Source: Comamonadaceae bacterium
GTDB taxonomy: Bacteria > Pseudomonadota > Gammaproteobacteria > Burkholderiales > Burkholderiaceae_C
Assembly (NCBI GenBank): GCA_947450765.1
Contig: CANFXC010000019.1
Coordinates: forward strand, 1-40,695
Direction of reading: 5' to 3'
Length of the DNA stretch: 40,695 nt
The translations under genes and the position numbers were made by a program. Within the stretch, counting starts at the first letter, position 1. Each line of letters begins with the position of its first letter. Shown here piece by piece: positions 17,770 to 27,607 of this stretch. The notes under the pieces were generated by a model. The model made no database searches, was not told where the DNA came from, and saw only the letters and a list, made by a program, of their open reading frames with translations.

Positions 17770-17820
17770 GAGATTCCTTCAAGAACTCGCTTGAAAAAGG
17801 CTTATTGTGGTCAACCCGGC

Positions 17821-17826
17821 ATTGTA
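17821..17826 (-). promoter_or_regulatory. Possible -10 box of the petABC operon
   Basis: On the minus strand TACAAT matches five of six consensus bases and lies about 50 bases before the petA ATG. The bases 17 upstream do not form a clear -35 box, so this is only a candidate. It lies within the petA-mscL divergent gap. Confidence 0.3.
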
Positions 17827-18014
17827 GCGGAGCAACGAACGGGAATTCCCACCTCATGAACGAATACCTCGGCCTCTAGGCACCGAGCCTCGCTTGGGAC
17901 CCTCCTCCTACACAAAAACTGTCACCTAAGGCTGTTGTCTTTTCGGTCAACACACCACAATCTACAGTCACGATCGACTCCACTTATTTTATTAACCCAA
18001 AAAAAAGGCACCCC

Positions 18015-18446
18015 ATGGGCGTGATGCAAGAGTTCAAAGAATTTGCTATCAAGGGCAATGTGATCGATCTGGCGGTCGGCGTCATCATCGGTGCAGCCTT
18101 TGGGAAGATCGTTGATTCGGTGGTCACCGATCTGATCATGCCGATCATCGGTGCGGTGGTGGGAAAGCTCGATTTTTCGAGCCTTTTTCTGGTACTGGGC
18201 GAGGTCCCTCTTGGCGTCGCCCGCACACTAGACGGTCTCAAAAAAGCCGGCGTTCCGGTTCTGGCTTACGGCAACTTCATCACAGTCGCTGTTAATTTCG
18301 CCATCCTAGCGTTCATTATTTTCTTCATGGTCAAGCAGATCAACCGGTTGAAAAAAGCACAAGTGCAGGCCCCTGCCCTAGCAGCCGTCACCCCTGAAGA
18401 TGTCCTGCTTTTGCGGGAAATTCGTGACAGCTTGAAACGCGATTAA
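18015..18446 (+). CDS. mscL: Large-conductance mechanosensitive channel
   Basis: The 143-residue protein matches MscL: the N-terminal amphipathic segment [30 protein letters not shown], the first membrane helix (about 15-45), a periplasmic loop, and a second helix near 80-105 ([19 protein letters not shown]) followed by a charged cytoplasmic bundle ending [13 protein letters not shown]. It opens under membrane tension to release solutes on osmotic downshock. The TAA stop shares bases with the TAA of convergent pdxA: the tetranucleotide TTAA serves both. The ribosome-binding site is weak (AAGG in an A-rich leader). Confidence 0.97.
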   Translation: MGVMQEFKEFAIKGNVIDLAVGVIIGAAFGKIVDSVVTDLIMPIIGAVVGKLDFSSLFLVLGEVPLGVARTLDGLKKAGVPVLAYGNFITVAVNFAILAFIIFFMVKQINRLKKAQVQAPALAAVTPEDVLLLREIRDSLKRD

Positions 18447-19525
18447 TAGGCCATTGAACGCGCCATGCGAATCGCCGCCAGCAGGCTGGCGGCATCGGCC
18501 TGACCGGTACCCGCAATGTCAAAGGCTGTGCCGTGGTCTGGGCTGGTGCGCAAAAGCGGCAAGCCCAGCGTGACGTTAACGCCCTGCTCCACACCCATGT
18601 ATTTCACGGGAATCAGTCCTTGATCGTGGTACATCGCCAGCACCACATCGAACTCGCCAGCGCACCCGTTTTTGGCGCGGGCCCGCATGAACACGGTGTC
18701 GGGAGCGAACGGCCCGCTGGCCTGAATGCCTGCAGCTCGTGCCGCCGCGATGGCTGGCGCAATGATGTCTATTTCTTCGCGGCCAAATAGACCGCCTTCA
18801 CCCGCATGCGGATTCAAGCCGGCCACACCGATCTTCGGCGCCCGGCCCAGCACCTGACTCAGCGCGGCATGGGTGATCTGCAGTGTCTCCAGAACCTGCG
18901 CAAAACCCACAGCGTCGATCGCCTCGCGCAGTGACACATGGATGCTGACCAGCACGGTTTTGAGCTCTGGATTAGCCAGCATCATGCGCACCGGCACTTG
19001 GGCGACCGGCTTGCCGAGAAAAGCGGCGGCTTGCGCTTGCAACATTTCTGTGTGCCCCGGAAAACGCGCATACTCCCCACCCGCTGCGGCCAGCGCCTCT
19101 TTATGAATCGGCGCGGTGACCATGCCGCGCGCCTGGCCCGACAGCACGGCACGTGCGGCGGCCACGATGCACTCTGCAGCGGCACGACCCGCCTCGGCGC
19201 TGATCTGTCCATAATCCGGTGGCGCCACTAACGAGCAGCCTTGCCAGACGCCGATGCAATTCGGCGGAACGCTCGCGACATCGGCCAAATTTGCCAGGTC
19301 GGCAACCGCCAACACTGGCGACCGGCCGTCCGCTTGAACAGAATTGTGGTGCCAGGTCACGGCCAACTGCGCAGCACGTCGCAGCACAGCGACATCACCC
19401 ACCACGACGCAACCGGCCATGTCGTCAGGCGCCTCTAAAAAGGCTTTGGCAATGATTTCCGGTCCAATGCCCGCAGCATCGCCCATGGTGATCAGGAATG
19501 GAAGTGCCGTATTCATGCTATTCAT
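18443..19525 (-). CDS. pdxA: 4-hydroxythreonine-4-phosphate dehydrogenase
   Basis: The 360-residue enzyme oxidises 4-phosphohydroxy-L-threonine in the DXP-dependent route to pyridoxal phosphate. Typical segments are [14 protein letters not shown] at the start, [32 protein letters not shown], and [13 protein letters not shown] with metal ligands, then [14 protein letters not shown] near the end. The ATG at 19525 overlaps the stop of the NIF3-family gene as ATGA; an ATG three codons later is possible. It converges on mscL with a 4-base overlap. Confidence 0.95.
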   Translation of the reverse strand: MNSMNTALPFLITMGDAAGIGPEIIAKAFLEAPDDMAGCVVVGDVAVLRRAAQLAVTWHHNSVQADGRSPVLAVADLANLADVASVPPNCIGVWQGCSLVAPPDYGQISAEAGRAAAECIVAAARAVLSGQARGMVTAPIHKEALAAAGGEYARFPGHTEMLQAQAAAFLGKPVAQVPVRMMLANPELKTVLVSIHVSLREAIDAVGFAQVLETLQITHAALSQVLGRAPKIGVAGLNPHAGEGGLFGREEIDIIAPAIAAARAAGIQASGPFAPDTVFMRARAKNGCAGEFDVVLAMYHDQGLIPVKYMGVEQGVNVTLGLPLLRTSPDHGTAFDIAGTGQADAASLLAAIRMARSMAY

Positions 19526-20331
19526 GCCGGGTTGTCGATGTCGATGAACTGATGCAGCAAACCGTATTGCGCCGCCACATGACCCGCCACTGCAGGTGCG
19601 CCGTAGCGCTCGGAGGCGTGGTGACCGCAAGCGATATAAGCCACACCCATTTCACGCGCATAGTGGGCCTGCGGTTCGGAAATTTCACCCGTGATGAACA
19701 CATCAGCGCCGGCCTCAATTGCCGCTTCAAAATAACCTTGAGCACCGCCTGTGCACCAAGCGATATTTTGAATCGCGGCAGTTTGTCTGGCGGGCCTGTC
19801 GACCAGTACCACCTGTCGCCCCAACGCGACAGTGACATGGCGGGCCAAACTGTCGGCGGTGGCGAACCCATCGCCGGCCAAGGTGCGGCCCATGAACCCC
19901 AGCCCCGACTCGCCGAATCGACCCGCTTCACCCTCGTGAGGGCTCAAGCCTAATAGCCGCCCAAGCTGCGCGTTATTCCCCCACTCCGGGTGCGCGTCGA
20001 GTGGCAGGTGATACGCGTAAAGATTGATGTCATGCGCCAGCAGCAGGGCTAAGCGTTGCTTCATCCAGCCCGTGACACGACCGTCCTGGCCACGCCAGAA
20101 AAGACCGTGGTGCACAAAAATCGCATCTGCCTGCCAAGCCACCGCCGCCTCAATCAGCGCCAAGCTGGCCGTCACCCCCGACACGATGCGCCGCACATGT
20201 GTTTTCCCCTCGACCTGAAGACCATTCGGGCCATAATCTTTGAACTGCTCAGGCTGTAGAAGACTGTTGAATATCTTGAGCAGCTCAGCTCTTGAGACAC
20301 CATCCGACATCGCATCATTCGCTGTTGTCAT
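19522..20331 (-). CDS. NIF3-like dinuclear metal-centre protein
   Basis: The 269-residue protein is a NIF3/YbgI family member. Metal-binding clusters are visible as FVHHGLFW, YAYHLPLDAH and ACGHHASERYG, with NGLQVEGK near the start. The family binds two metal ions. GTP cyclohydrolase I type 2 activity has been proposed for some members, but no role is settled. An ATG seven codons downstream is an alternative start. Its stop overlaps the start of pdxA. It diverges from the DegS-like protease gene across about 250 bases, in which I see no gene. Confidence 0.9.
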   Translation of the reverse strand: MTTANDAMSDGVSRAELLKIFNSLLQPEQFKDYGPNGLQVEGKTHVRRIVSGVTASLALIEAAVAWQADAIFVHHGLFWRGQDGRVTGWMKQRLALLLAHDINLYAYHLPLDAHPEWGNNAQLGRLLGLSPHEGEAGRFGESGLGFMGRTLAGDGFATADSLARHVTVALGRQVVLVDRPARQTAAIQNIAWCTGGAQGYFEAAIEAGADVFITGEISEPQAHYAREMGVAYIACGHHASERYGAPAVAGHVAAQYGLLHQFIDIDNPA

Positions 20332-20584
20332 GGCACTTTTCGGGTGATGAGTTCGCTGGTAAATGTCATTTATTCACATCCTTTGATCTGTGCGGGTCAG
20401 CGTCATGATTATCAGGGCGCTCGCGCTGTTTGCAGCATCGAATCCAGCCGGCAGATGGCTATTGCGCCGCTGTGTTGCTCATCTCGCGGCCAATCAGTCA
20501 AAATCAATTGCCTTTGATTCAGTCTTGAACTTTCACTCTCACTGCTTTTTTCATCCTTTTTGATTTTTTTTGGCGATCCTCACC

Positions 20585-21733
20585 ATGCGCAGATCTTGGC
20601 TTTTGTTTTCACAGTCAGTGACCGTCTTTCTCGCGGTTTATTTTGTGGTCGTCAGCCTGAAACCTCAATGGTTAGAGCGCGGCAGCCATCTAGGCGCGCT
20701 AACGGTGATCGAAGCACCTGCCGGCAGCACGGGCAAGATAGCAGGCGGTGCCCCCGGCAGTTTCAGTGCGGCCGCCAAAGCCGCCTCGGGGGCAGTCGTC
20801 AGCATCATTGCCAGTAAAGCTGCCGCCCGCACACCCAACACTGAAGATCCCTGGTTCCGCTTTTTCTTTGGCGATCAGGTCCGCAATGAGGCGCAAGTCG
20901 GGCTGGGCAGTGGCGTTATCGTCAGCCCGAGCGGCTACATCCTCACCAACAACCATGTGGTCGAAGGTGCCGACGACATCGAGGTCATCCTGATCGACTC
21001 GCGAAAAGCCAAGGCCAAAGTCATCGGCACCGATCCGGAAACCGATCTCGCTATCCTCAAGATCGAACTCAACAAACTGCCGGTCATCGTGCTGGGCAGT
21101 TCCGAGTCGATTGAAATTGGCGACCAGGTGTTGGCCATTGGCAACCCCTTTGGCGTTGGACAAACCGTCACCAGCGGCATCATCAGCGCGCTAGGCCGCA
21201 GTCAGCTCGGCATCAACGTGTTTGAAAATTTCATCCAGACCGACGCCGCGATCAACCCCGGCAATTCGGGCGGTGCGCTGGTCGACACGCAAGGCCGCTT
21301 ACTGGGCATCAATACAGCCATTTATTCGCGTTCAGGCGGCTCCATGGGCATCGGATTTGCCATCCCGGTCTCGACCGCCCGCCAAGTGCTGGAAAGTATC
21401 GTCAGGGACGGGCAAGTGACGCGCGGCTGGATTGGCGTCGAGCCCCGAGAGTTGAATGCGGAATTGGCACAGACTTTCAATATTTCAGCCAAAGACGGCG
21501 TCATCATCACGGGCATTCTGCAAAACGGCCCTGCCGCTGCGGCCGGTATCCGCCCGGGCGACGTCATCACCGCGGTGGCCCAAAAACCAGTGCACAGCGT
21601 CGCAGAATTACTCAGCGCTGTAGCCTCGCTGAAACCAGGCGTGAGTGCGCCGCTGACGGTAACCCGTGGGAATAAAAGTCTAGAAGTGGCGGTGACGCCG
21701 AGCAAGCGTCAGCAACCAACACTGCCGCGTTAA
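20585..21733 (+). CDS. DegS/DegQ-like periplasmic serine protease, membrane-anchored
   Basis: The 382-residue protein has an N-terminal membrane segment (about 5-25) without a clear cleavage site, a trypsin-like domain with triad H124 (TNNHVVEG), D154 (TDLAILKI) and S228 (NPGNSGGAL), and a single PDZ domain at about 280-370. One PDZ plus an anchor is the DegS layout. DegS in E. coli senses misfolded porins and starts the sigma-E response by cutting RseA; whether this one does so is not shown. I used the ATG at 20585 rather than a TTG five codons upstream. The leader before it is very T-rich and lacks a good ribosome-binding site. Confidence 0.92.
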   Translation: MRRSWLLFSQSVTVFLAVYFVVVSLKPQWLERGSHLGALTVIEAPAGSTGKIAGGAPGSFSAAAKAASGAVVSIIASKAAARTPNTEDPWFRFFFGDQVRNEAQVGLGSGVIVSPSGYILTNNHVVEGADDIEVILIDSRKAKAKVIGTDPETDLAILKIELNKLPVIVLGSSESIEIGDQVLAIGNPFGVGQTVTSGIISALGRSQLGINVFENFIQTDAAINPGNSGGALVDTQGRLLGINTAIYSRSGGSMGIGFAIPVSTARQVLESIVRDGQVTRGWIGVEPRELNAELAQTFNISAKDGVIITGILQNGPAAAAGIRPGDVITAVAQKPVHSVAELLSAVASLKPGVSAPLTVTRGNKSLEVAVTPSKRQQPTLPR

Positions 21734-21783
21734 CGCAGACAAAAAGTCAATCAGACTTAGCCGGCAACCAGTGAGCCGGGGAT

Positions 21784-22590
21784 TCAAGACTTCGAGACAC
21801 TTTCCTCAGCCTCAGCCTCTGCTTCTGGCGCTTTGGTGTGCTTGACAAACATTTGAGCGGCCAAAATCCCGACTTCGTACAAGCCGCCGACAACGCCCAA
21901 CAACATAATCATCGAGCCCGCATCAGGCGGTGTCACCAGCGCTGTTCCAACTGCAGCAAGAACCCAAAAATAGCCGCGATACTCGCGCAACTGAGCGACC
22001 GTAAGTATGCCCATACGAACCAGCAAAATCACCGCAATCGGCACCTCGAAGGCCAACCCAAAAGCCATGAACATGCCGATGACAAAGTTGAGGTATTCCT
22101 CGATGTCAGGCGCGGCAGTGATCGATTTGGGGGCAAAGCTCTGGATGAAGGAGAACACCTGTCCAAAAACAAAGTAGTAACAAAAAGCCACACCAATAAA
22201 AAACAGCAAGGTGCTCGAAATGACCAGCGGCATCACCAGCTTTTTTTCGTGCGCGTAAAGCCCGGGGGCTACAAAAGCCCAGACTTGATAAAGCACCACC
22301 GGCAAAGCGATCATGAAAGCAGCCATGAACATGATCTTGATGGGCACCACAAAAGGCGAGATCACATTGGTGGCAATCAGCGTGGCACCCTTGGGAAGGC
22401 TGGCAATCAGTGGCGCCGCCATCAGGTCATACAGCGCACCAGGGCCGGGAAACAGGGCCAATATGGCGGCGGCAACCCCAATCGCAATCACGGCCTTGAT
22501 CATCCGGTCGCGCAGCTCCATGAGGTGCTGGACAAAAGGTTGCTCGGTACCTGCGAGTTCGTCAGGTTTGTCGGTTTGCGAATCACTCAT
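21784..22590 (-). CDS. tatC: Sec-independent translocase subunit TatC
   Basis: The 268-residue protein has six membrane segments and the TatC opening EQPFVQHLMELRDRMIKAV, which contributes to the twin-arginine recognition site. PFVVPIKIMFMAAFMIALPVVLYQVWAFVAPGLY and FGLAFEVPIAVILL are diagnostic. TatC binds the RR motif of folded cofactor proteins together with TatB. The tail (about 250-268) is acidic. It follows tatB after 122 bases, a wider gap than elsewhere in this run, and converges on the protease gene with 50 bases between stops. Confidence 0.97.
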   Translation of the reverse strand: MSDSQTDKPDELAGTEQPFVQHLMELRDRMIKAVIAIGVAAAILALFPGPGALYDLMAAPLIASLPKGATLIATNVISPFVVPIKIMFMAAFMIALPVVLYQVWAFVAPGLYAHEKKLVMPLVISSTLLFFIGVAFCYYFVFGQVFSFIQSFAPKSITAAPDIEEYLNFVIGMFMAFGLAFEVPIAVILLVRMGILTVAQLREYRGYFWVLAAVGTALVTPPDAGSMIMLLGVVGGLYEVGILAAQMFVKHTKAPEAEAEAEESVSKS

Positions 22591-22712
22591 GAAACAATCA
22601 GGCCCTGCAGGTCAGACGTGATGCCAAAGACAACAAGGCCCTTGGTTCAGTCACAAAAAAAGGAAAGCGTTGAGCTGGGTGCCAGGCTGATGCGCTGGCG
22701 CAAAAGCATGGG

Positions 22713-23198
22713 CTAGACATGGGGAATAGCGTGCGATTTCGGCCGGTAGCGCGCGACTCTGGCTGCACCCGAGAGCGCCTTGGTTCGGACACCTGAGCGC
22801 GCTTTGAACCATTGCGGCGTCGCACCCTGCTTGAGCCGCCAATTCTTGCGCGGATTTTTATATTCCGGAAAGCTGATCATGCCGGGTACGTCGCTGGAAT
22901 AGCCGTTGTCACCGCCCAAGCTGGTGGTTTCAGCCCATGTTTTTTCGAAATCGCTGGCGCTGGTTTGCATCGAGCTTTCGACATCCCGGGCGGCGCCCTC
23001 GACGGTGTCTTTCATCTTCTTGAGCTCGTCCAACTCCATTGAGCGGCTGACTTCACTTTTGACGTCAGCAACGTAACGCTGTGCCTTGCCCAGCAAAGTG
23101 CCCACCGTGCGTGCCAAGCGCGGCAGTTTTTCGGGACCGATCACGATGAGTGCAACAGCACCGATCAGCGCAATTTTGGAGATGCCGAGATCGATCAC
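22713..23198 (-). CDS. tatB: Sec-independent translocase subunit TatB
   Basis: The 161-residue protein begins [31 protein letters not shown], the single N-terminal membrane helix and the Gly-Pro hinge typical of TatB, followed by an amphipathic helix (about 35-75) and a long variable tail. The start codon is GTG at 23198. Its position between tatA and tatC fits. TatB with TatC forms the receptor for twin-arginine signals. The tail after residue 95 shows no recognisable domain. Confidence 0.95.
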   Translation of the reverse strand: MIDLGISKIALIGAVALIVIGPEKLPRLARTVGTLLGKAQRYVADVKSEVSRSMELDELKKMKDTVEGAARDVESSMQTSASDFEKTWAETTSLGGDNGYSSDVPGMISFPEYKNPRKNWRLKQGATPQWFKARSGVRTKALSGAARVARYRPKSHAIPHV

Positions 23199-23255
23199 GT
23201 CAGTTCACCCAATTCAAAAGCACCCAGACGCCTTGAAAGCTCAAGGAGAACCTGA

Positions 23256-23513
23256 TCAGGACTTTTGACGTGCTTGCACGTCAATGGTGTTTTTGTCGTC
23301 AACGGGTGCAGCTGTCGCCGCCGTGACCTGCGCAGGAGGCGCAGTAGCAGCTGCGTCATCGGCCGCAGGTTGGCCGCCTTCTTTCAAGCCATCTTTGAAG
23401 CCCTTGACAGCACCGCCAAGGTCGCCGCCAATGTTTTTCAGCTTTTTGGTGCCGAACACCATGACCACAATCAGCAAGACAATCAGCCAATGCCAGATGG
23501 AAAATGAACCCAT
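23256..23513 (-). CDS. tatA: Sec-independent translocase subunit TatA
   Basis: The 85-residue protein shows the TatA signature: [21 protein letters not shown], with the FG hinge after the membrane helix, then an amphipathic helix ([21 protein letters not shown]) and an Ala/Pro/Asp-rich tail. TatA oligomers form the translocation element of the Tat system. AGGAG precedes the ATG. It is first of tatABC and lies 153 bases after hinT; a TAGAAT hexamer about 60 bases upstream of the ATG might belong to its own promoter, without a visible -35. Confidence 0.96.
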   Translation of the reverse strand: MGSFSIWHWLIVLLIVVMVFGTKKLKNIGGDLGGAVKGFKDGLKEGGQPAADDAAATAPPAQVTAATAAPVDDKNTIDVQARQKS

Positions 23514-23666
23514 ATTTCTCTCCTAAGCTTTGATGCCGACCTCAAGAGTCGACGTGTATGAATGAATGTGATTCTAAAGCGCTTGCACACGCTATGAGAA
23601 GCTTATGCCACATTGACCACTGCAGCAGTGTTTTAAACCGTTAACAGTGTGTCAGGCCGGGAATCT

Positions 23667-24059
23667 TTAACCCCGCAACCAGGGACGCGGACCACCCATC
23701 ACATGAAGATGCAAGTGATGCACCTCCTGGCCGCCCTCGGCGCCGGTGTTTGTGACGATGCGATAGCCGCCGTCGGGGTAGGGCCTGCAACCTTGTTCTA
23801 ACGCTAAGCGCGGCGCCAACACCATCATGCGGCCCAGCAACGATTCATGTTCCGGTCCCAGTTGAGCCATGGAAGCAATGTGGGTTTTCGGGATGATGAG
23901 AAAGTGCACCGGTGCCCACGGGTTGATGTCGTGAAACGCCAGCAAATCGTCATCTTCAAAGACTTTTCGGCTTGGGATTTTCCCCGCAGCAATTTTGCAA
24001 AATAGGCAATTCTCAGCAGCAGCGCCCGGCGCGTGGCTGTGCTGTTCTGCGCTGCTCAT
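23667..24059 (-). CDS. hinT: Histidine triad (HIT) nucleotide-binding protein, HinT-like
   Basis: The 130-residue protein has CLFCKIAAGKIPS near residue 17 (two cysteines seen in many HinT zinc sites), DINPWAPVHFLIIPKTHI, and the catalytic HIT motif VHHLHLHVMGG at about 113-123. HinT proteins hydrolyse adenosine phosphoramidates. The ATG overlaps the stop of the DUF4870 gene (ATGA). In Burkholderiales the gene commonly sits between hisE and tatA, as here. The first 15 residues are variable, so the exact start is less certain than the frame. Confidence 0.92.
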   Translation of the reverse strand: MSSAEQHSHAPGAAAENCLFCKIAAGKIPSRKVFEDDDLLAFHDINPWAPVHFLIIPKTHIASMAQLGPEHESLLGRMMVLAPRLALEQGCRPYPDGGYRIVTNTGAEGGQEVHHLHLHVMGGPRPWLRG

Positions 24060-24427
24060 ACAAGCACCGCCGTTTGCGGCAGACGGTCGGCATTAAAACG
24101 CAACCAACCTTTGATACAGCGGTAGAGATACCAGAGCCAAACAAGGCCGTAAGCCAGCATGCCAGGGAAGAGAAAAAACAACCACAACGGCGACAGCAAC
24201 ACCAGCCAAACCAGCGTCCACCAAAATGTCGAAATCATGAAATTGTGATGCGCAACGTACAGCGGATCGGTTTCGTCAGAACGACGCAGGTAGTTGATGA
24301 TCAGCGCGACAACAGCGAACACGCCGCCGCTGAACCAAGCCATGGTGTGCAGACCGTACAGAATTTGCATGACCAGTCGGTCACTTGAAGTCTTCTCGGC
24401 GTCGTTAGAGAGATCAGGGAAAGTCAT
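24056..24427 (-). CDS. DUF4870-like small membrane protein
   Basis: The 123-residue product has a short polar N-terminus and three or four likely membrane segments: LYGLHTMAWFSGGVFAVVAL (about 24-43), FMISTFWWTLVWLVLLSPLWLF (about 63-84) and LAYGLVWLWYLYRCIKGW (about 90-107). The DETDPLYVAHHNF segment between the first two resembles DUF4870/Tic20-type proteins. The function is unknown. I chose the ATG at 24427, after the end of hisE; a frame opening at 24508 would start inside hisE. The stop overlaps the hinT start. Confidence 0.82.
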   Translation of the reverse strand: MTFPDLSNDAEKTSSDRLVMQILYGLHTMAWFSGGVFAVVALIINYLRRSDETDPLYVAHHNFMISTFWWTLVWLVLLSPLWLFFLFPGMLAYGLVWLWYLYRCIKGWLRFNADRLPQTAVLV

Positions 24428-24455
24428 ATGGGGTGTCGGTGATTTGATGGCCGGC

Positions 24456-24842
24456 TTACTTATCAGCATCTGCACGCAACAGCGCTTTGCGCAAGGCTTT
24501 TTCCTCAATGCCGCTGGTGCCTTCGCGGCGCTCCAACTCGGCGATCACATCGGCCGGCGTCAAGTCGTAATGGGCCAAGGCGATTAAGCTGTGAAACCAC
24601 AGATCAGCCACTTCCCCGATCAGCTTGCCTTTCAGCTCGGGCGTGGCGCCGCCGTGGTCAAGGTCTTTGGCGGCCATGACGGTTTCGGTGGCTTCTTCAC
24701 CGATTTTTTTCAGGAAGGCGTCAGGGCCTTGGTGCAGCAGGCGGGCGACATAGCTTTTAGTGGGGTCGCCGCCGTTGCGCACTTTGCGGCTTTCAATCAC
24801 CTGGGCTAGGCGCGCAAGGGAGTCATTCGAAGTCGTGGTCAT
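24456..24842 (-). CDS. hisE: Phosphoribosyl-ATP pyrophosphatase
   Basis: The 128-residue enzyme hydrolyses phosphoribosyl-ATP to phosphoribosyl-AMP, the second step of histidine synthesis. It is the stand-alone all-alpha MazG-like His[47 protein letters not shown] with acidic metal ligands, and [16 protein letters not shown]. The ATG at 24842 overlaps the hisI stop (ATGA). In enterobacteria hisI and hisE are fused; here they are separate. A longer frame to 24911 would run inside hisI and is not needed. Confidence 0.96.
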   Translation of the reverse strand: MTTTSNDSLARLAQVIESRKVRNGGDPTKSYVARLLHQGPDAFLKKIGEEATETVMAAKDLDHGGATPELKGKLIGEVADLWFHSLIALAHYDLTPADVIAELERREGTSGIEEKALRKALLRADADK

Positions 24843-25255
24843 GAAAACGTGCGCTTTGCTGATGTGTAGATGTGTTTCGGGTCTTTGAGGACAGGCTCTG
24901 CCGCGACCCATTGGCCGCCTTCATAGCGGTGAAAAAAGCAGCTATGGCGGCCGGTGTGGCAAGCGATCGACGGGCCGGTTTCCTGCCCAAGTTGCGTGAT
25001 TTTCAGCAAAATCACGTCGTTGTCGCAATCCAGCCGGATGTCGTGCACGGTCTGCACATGGCCGGATTCCTCGCCCTTGCGCCACAGCCGCGCCCGTGAG
25101 CGGCTGAAGTACACAGCCCGACCGGAGTCGGCAGTTTCCTGCAGCGCCTCGCGGTTCATCCAGGCAAACATCAGCACGTCGCCGCTGGCGGCTTCTTGCG
25201 CAATCACGGGGATCAGGCCCCGCTCGTCCCATCGGACTTCATCTAACCAGTTCAT
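24839..25255 (-). CDS. hisI: Phosphoribosyl-AMP cyclohydrolase
   Basis: The 138-residue enzyme opens the adenine ring of PR-AMP. Signature segments are [53 protein letters not shown], and [11 protein letters not shown] with the zinc-binding cysteines. Length and motifs fit the monofunctional HisI. It lies 42 bases after hisF and its stop overlaps the hisE start. Confidence 0.97.
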   Translation of the reverse strand: MNWLDEVRWDERGLIPVIAQEAASGDVLMFAWMNREALQETADSGRAVYFSRSRARLWRKGEESGHVQTVHDIRLDCDNDVILLKITQLGQETGPSIACHTGRHSCFFHRYEGGQWVAAEPVLKDPKHIYTSAKRTFS

Positions 25256-25297
25256 GCGGGCTATTCTCGGTGATTGTGGTCGGTGATGGACCGAGGC

Positions 25298-26077
25298 TCA
25301 AAGACGAACCGGGATGCCGCGCTCAGCCATGCGCTGCTTGGCCTGCTGCACGGTGTATTCGCCGTAATGAAAAATACTCGCGGCCAGCACCGCGTCAGCG
25401 CCGCCGATCTGGATGCCATCGGCCAGATGGTCAAGGTTGCCAACGCCACCCGAGGCGATGACCGGCACGCTCACCGCGTCGCTGACAGCACGGGTCAGCG
25501 CCAAGTCAAAGCCGGCCTTCGTGCCGTCGCGGTCCATGCTGGTGAGCAATATTTCGCCAGCACCACGACGTGCCATTTCAGTCGCCCAAACCACCGCGTC
25601 GAGGCCGGTGTTTTGTCGGCCGCCATGGCTGTAAACATCCCAACCCGACCCGCGCGTCAATGCTTCCGCATCAGAACGGCGTTTGGCATCAATGGCGACG
25701 ACGATGCATTGCGCACCGTAGCGTGCCGAGACTTCGTCAATGATCTGCGGATTGGCCAGCGCAGCCGAGTTGAAACTGGTCTTGTCGGCACCCGCATTGA
25801 GCAGGCGACGCACATCGTCAACGGTGCGCACACCGCCACCCACCGTCAGGGGAATAAAAACCTGCGAAGCCACCGCTTCGATGATGTGCAAGATCAAATC
25901 GCGGCCATCGCTGGTCGCGGTGATGTCCAGAAAAGTCAGCTCGTCTGCGCCTTGGTCGTTGTAGCGCGCGGCAATTTCAACCGGATCACCGGCATCGCGC
26001 AGCTCCAGAAAATTGACGCCTTTGACAACCCGACCGCCGGTGACATCTAAGCAAGGAATGATTCGTTTAGCGAGCAT
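25298..26077 (-). CDS. hisF: Imidazole glycerol phosphate synthase, cyclase subunit
   Basis: The 259-residue (beta/alpha)8 barrel begins [20 protein letters not shown], with the catalytic aspartate D11 in CLDV and the second, D130, in [17 protein letters not shown] and [10 protein letters not shown] are phosphate-binding loops. With HisH it turns PRFAR plus glutamine-derived ammonia into IGP and AICAR. It follows hisA after 12 bases. Confidence 0.97.
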   Translation of the reverse strand: MLAKRIIPCLDVTGGRVVKGVNFLELRDAGDPVEIAARYNDQGADELTFLDITATSDGRDLILHIIEAVASQVFIPLTVGGGVRTVDDVRRLLNAGADKTSFNSAALANPQIIDEVSARYGAQCIVVAIDAKRRSDAEALTRGSGWDVYSHGGRQNTGLDAVVWATEMARRGAGEILLTSMDRDGTKAGFDLALTRAVSDAVSVPVIASGGVGNLDHLADGIQIGGADAVLAASIFHYGEYTVQQAKQRMAERGIPVRL

Positions 26078-26089
26078 GGCGGCTAGTCA

Positions 26090-26830
26090 CTAGCCGTTGA
26101 GAGCGTCAGCGCGCGCCTGCGCCAGCGCAAAATCAAGATCGCCGCTGTAGATCGAACGGCCGCAAATCACGCCCTCGACGCCCTCGCCCTCGACTTGGCA
26201 CAAGGCATCGATGTCAGCCATGTTGGAGAGCCCACCCGAAGCGATGACCGGAATCCGCAGGGCCTGCGCCAACTTGACGGTCGCCTCGATGTTGATGCCG
26301 CTGAGCATGCCATCACGGCCAATGTCGGTGTAAATGATGGATTCAACGCCGTAATCTTCAAACTTTTTGGCCAAGTCAACGACTTCGTGGCCGGTGAGTT
26401 TGCTCCAGCCGTCGGTGGCCACTTTGCCGTCTTTGGCGTCCAAACCCACAATGATGTGACCGCCAAAAGCGGTGCAGGCGTCCTGCAGAAAACCGGGGTT
26501 TTTGACAGCCGCCGTGCCGATGATGACGTAGCGCAAGCCCGCATCCAAATAGCGCTCGATGGTGTCGAGGTCGCGAATACCACCGCCGAGTTGCACATCC
26601 ACCTCGCTGCCGACTTCGAGCAGGATCTTGCGAATCGCCGCCTCGTTTTTAGGCTTGCCGGCAAAGGCGCCGTTCAGGTCGACCAGGTGCAGGCGACGCG
26701 CGCCCTTGTCGACCCAGCTGCGCGCCATGGCCGCAGGGTCTTCGCCAAAGGTGGTGGACTGGTCCATGTCGCCCTGTTTGAGGCGAACGCAGTGACCGTC
26801 TTTCAAGTCAATCGCGGGGATGAGTAGCAT
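26090..26830 (-). CDS. hisA: ProFAR isomerase (HisA)
   Basis: The 246-residue (beta/alpha)8 barrel converts ProFAR to [26 protein letters not shown] carries the catalytic D8, and TDIGRDGML holds the second aspartate (about 130). QLGGGIRD and VIASGGLSN are the phosphate loops. It is a half-barrel-repeat relative of HisF, next to which it lies. The 68-base gap to upstream hisH is A/T-rich and has no gene. Confidence 0.97.
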   Translation of the reverse strand: MLLIPAIDLKDGHCVRLKQGDMDQSTTFGEDPAAMARSWVDKGARRLHLVDLNGAFAGKPKNEAAIRKILLEVGSEVDVQLGGGIRDLDTIERYLDAGLRYVIIGTAAVKNPGFLQDACTAFGGHIIVGLDAKDGKVATDGWSKLTGHEVVDLAKKFEDYGVESIIYTDIGRDGMLSGINIEATVKLAQALRIPVIASGGLSNMADIDALCQVEGEGVEGVICGRSIYSGDLDFALAQARADALNG

Positions 26831-26898
26831 GTTGCTTTAAAAAAGGAAGCTAATAAAGGATGAAAAACAAAGACTGCCGGACACAGTTCAAGACCAGA

Positions 26899-27591
26899 TC
26901 AGGGATTCCAGTGCAGGAAGTTCCGATAAAGGGTCAGTCCCTGATCGGCGCTCTTTTCGGGGTGAAACTGCGTCGCAAAAATATTATCCCGTGCAAGCAC
27001 CGCTGTGAAGCGTCCGCCGTAGTCGGCTTCGCCCGCAGTGTTGCGCGCATCAGACGGCTTGGCGTAAAAACTGTGCACAAAGTAGAAATAAGCGCCGTCG
27101 GGAATGTCGGCCCACAGCGCATGCCGTGGCTGGCTGCCAGCCGGCAAGGCTGAGCTGCCTTGATAAACCTGGTTCCAGCCCATTTGCGGCACCTTGAAGC
27201 GGCTACCGTCCGGCTGTAGCCTGCCAGCCAGATCAAACTTGATGACTTCCCCGCCTATCAGTCCGAGCCCGGGCGTGCCCACACCGGCAGGACCTTCTTC
27301 GCTGCGGTCCAGCAGCATCTGCATGCCGACGCAGACGCCAAACAAAGGTTTGTGTGCAGCCGCGTGCAGTACGGCTTGGCGCAGCCCCGACTCGTCCAGC
27401 TCACGCATGCAGTCCGGCATGGCGCCTTGGCCTGGCAGCACCACACGATCAGCGTCCAGCACATCTTGCGCGCGGGAGGTGACGATCACCTCAAAACCTG
27501 CGCCTTGGGCCACATGCGCCACCGCCTGCGACACCGATCGCAAATTACCCATGCCGTAGTCAACCACGGCCACTTTTTTCAGAACGGTCAT
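26899..27591 (-). CDS. hisH: Imidazole glycerol phosphate synthase, glutamine amidotransferase subunit
   Basis: The 230-residue class I glutamine amidotransferase supplies ammonia to HisF. C87 in [10 protein letters not shown] is the nucleophile, and FHPEKS near the C-terminus holds the His-Glu pair. [12 protein letters not shown] opens the protein and [11 protein letters not shown] forms the conserved loop; the family's usual PGVGA is PGQGA here. Length is slightly above the common 200-215, owing to an insert around 150-165. It follows hisB after 16 bases. Confidence 0.96.
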   Translation of the reverse strand: MTVLKKVAVVDYGMGNLRSVSQAVAHVAQGAGFEVIVTSRAQDVLDADRVVLPGQGAMPDCMRELDESGLRQAVLHAAAHKPLFGVCVGMQMLLDRSEEGPAGVGTPGLGLIGGEVIKFDLAGRLQPDGSRFKVPQMGWNQVYQGSSALPAGSQPRHALWADIPDGAYFYFVHSFYAKPSDARNTAGEADYGGRFTAVLARDNIFATQFHPEKSADQGLTLYRNFLHWNP

Positions 27592-27607
27592 AACGGCTTC
27601 AAGTGGT

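Noticed and set aside
20520..20570. GAACTT upstream of the DegS-like gene as a sigma-E -35 box
   Set aside because: No TCTGA-like -10 element follows at 15-17 bases; the stretch is simply T-rich.
21734..21783. CCGGC/GCCGG inverted repeat between degS-like and tatC as a bidirectional terminator
   Set aside because: The stem is only 5 bp with a 9-base loop and no T run on either strand.
22598..22842. Small minus-strand frames covering the tatB-tatC gap
   Set aside because: They lie largely in another frame of tatB, lack a ribosome-binding site and show no family features.
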